From assembly GCA_025201805.1 (NCBI GenBank), contig MU619422.1, forward strand, positions 1 through 33,594: a DNA stretch of 33,594 bases, in the 5' to 3' direction. The translations under genes were made by a program, and so were the position numbers. Positions 32,436 to 33,594 of the stretch are shown here, one piece after another. The first letter of the stretch is position 1, and every line of letters begins with the position of its first letter. Below the pieces are notes generated by a model. The model saw nothing but the letters and a program-made list of their open reading frames with translations, was not told the DNA's origin and ran no database searches. Origin of the DNA: Parasitella parasitica. Taxonomy: Eukaryota; Mucoromycota; Mucoromycetes; Mucorales; Mucoraceae.

Positions 32436-33594
32436 TAATGAATCTTTTAATAGTTCGAAACACAGTGGCAATACTATGTAGAGTTATATATGAAATATAC
32501 TAAAGAAAATAATTTATATAAAGAAAAGAATAGAAAAAAGATACAATTCAAGAATATTTGCTTTTAAACATACGTTATTTGACGTTAACACTGTCTTTGA
32601 TTAATTGAATAATTGAATAAAATGTTAAATTTGTAGTGAAAGAGTATTTAAAATTGACATTAAACAAGTGGTTTGTTGTTTAAGCGACCTGTGCAATGCA
32701 ATTCAAGCTTGTATATGGATATTATATTTAATTTTAGTGAAAACAAATCGAAATTTTAACACATTTTGTTTGATCCGTTTATAGTTCATTCGTTTTTAAA
32801 TAGGGTTATTTGTTTGTGCATAGACTAAATCTGATTGACTTGATTTAGAGTGTGTTTCCTGTACACAAGTAATGGTTTGAATACCATAAAAATGTAGGTA
32901 ACTTCTTCATCGCAATGTGTTTTCACGCCAAATCCGAAATCAAGTTTTATATTATGCTTACTTTTCTCATGGTTATATTATGTTCTGTATACTCGTTAAC
33001 TTTCGGTAATCACATTATTTGCTTGATAGTATGTATTTTTGCATTCAAATGATTTTATCAAGTCTTTCCAGATGCCTGGTAAGTTTCATCTCATAATTCT
33101 CGTATTACGATGGGCACATTATATCACATGTATAAATGCAAATATTCACTTATTCTCCATAAATTGAATGTTTCTTTCATTTTCTGGAAAAAGACAGCAA
33201 AAACTAAAAAATAAAATAGGATTTTCAGGAATACGAGCCTAAAAGCCAACGCTATTATTAATAGGGTAGAGGTTGAAAAGTGGGAATCTAGAGAAAAAAT
33301 CTTTAGATAGTAGGATGATGTCTATATTGGCAACCTTCTCTCAAAAAGGTAAAAGCTCTGATAAAGCATTTAATCATTTGAGTTCAAAGAAAATACTGTT
33401 GTGCCATGTATTGAAAATGAGCACGGCAGCAATTGTTTATGATAAAAGGTATTTAAGAAAGTGATAAGAACATAATTTACCAGATACAAAACTATTGAAT
33501 TTATTGATTGATGAGACAAAAAATCTGCCTATTTATATTACAATACATGAGTCAATTTATGAATACAGTCAGATCATGCTTGACATTCAATTGT

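Larger units (their letters stand above)
30320..33594. other. AT-rich right end, gene-poor
   Basis: Apart from the fragments and inverted repeats listed separately, I see no supportable gene to the window end. A short minus-strand piece at about 30577-30545 reads RNVAKGTTQ followed by a stop and could be a terminal exon, but nothing upstream joins it. From 32440 onward the DNA is very AT-rich with scattered short frames. Confidence 0.45.

Noticed and set aside
1-33594. CRISPR arrays, bacterial operons, rRNA genes
   Set aside because: No regularly spaced repeats, ribosome-binding sites or rRNA signatures were seen; intron-rich genes show this is eukaryotic nuclear DNA.

Overview
The window looks like nuclear DNA of a filamentous fungus, most likely an early-diverging Mucoromycota-type species. 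Genes are compact and rich in short introns (mostly 48-70 nt). Intergenic DNA is AT-rich. Fungal markers include lanosterol synthase, an acetolactate synthase small subunit, a free-standing adenylate-forming reductase, an IML2/TTC39-type protein and an alpha-arrestin. A FANCL ubiquitin ligase, which I know mainly from animals, plants and protists, argues against an ordinary ascomycete. Most genes are split, so the models below were assembled exon by exon by splice phase and family conservation. Every multi-exon model closes on an exact codon count.

Layout, left to right. 1-2040: AT-rich DNA with a decayed Tc1/mariner-type transposase and an RFX-like palindrome pair. 2041-2841 (-): Rho GTPase. 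3071-4447 (-): Myb/SANT protein, divergent by 105 bp from FANCL at 4553-6030 (+). FANCL meets an alpha-arrestin (6027-7221, -) tail to tail. Then on the minus strand: a membrane-anchored monothiol glutaredoxin (7383-8209), pyridoxal kinase (8333-9711) and a doubtful small ORF. 10084-11770: gene-poor. 11771-15090 (+): A-PCP-reductase enzyme. 15867-16909 (+): nine-exon macro-domain protein. 17106-18198 (+): ILV6. 18664-21020 (+): lanosterol synthase. 21152-22690 (-): DRG1/RBG1 GTPase. 23512-24961 (-): phosphoglycerate kinase. 26051-28345 (-): IML2/TTC39 family. 28947-30319 (+): unknown 418-residue protein with a distinct C-terminal module. 30320-33594: AT-rich, with only degraded coding fragments.

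This is a mixed housekeeping neighbourhood, not an operon or an obvious cluster: glycolysis, sterol and branched-chain amino-acid synthesis, B6 salvage, redox, trafficking and DNA repair. I see no clear previously undescribed multi-gene system. The most notable items are the fungal FANCL, the reductase of unknown substrate, the unknown 418-residue protein, and unusual splicing: AAG 3' splice sites in three genes, a likely GC-AG intron, and micro-exons of 9, 16 and 19 nt.
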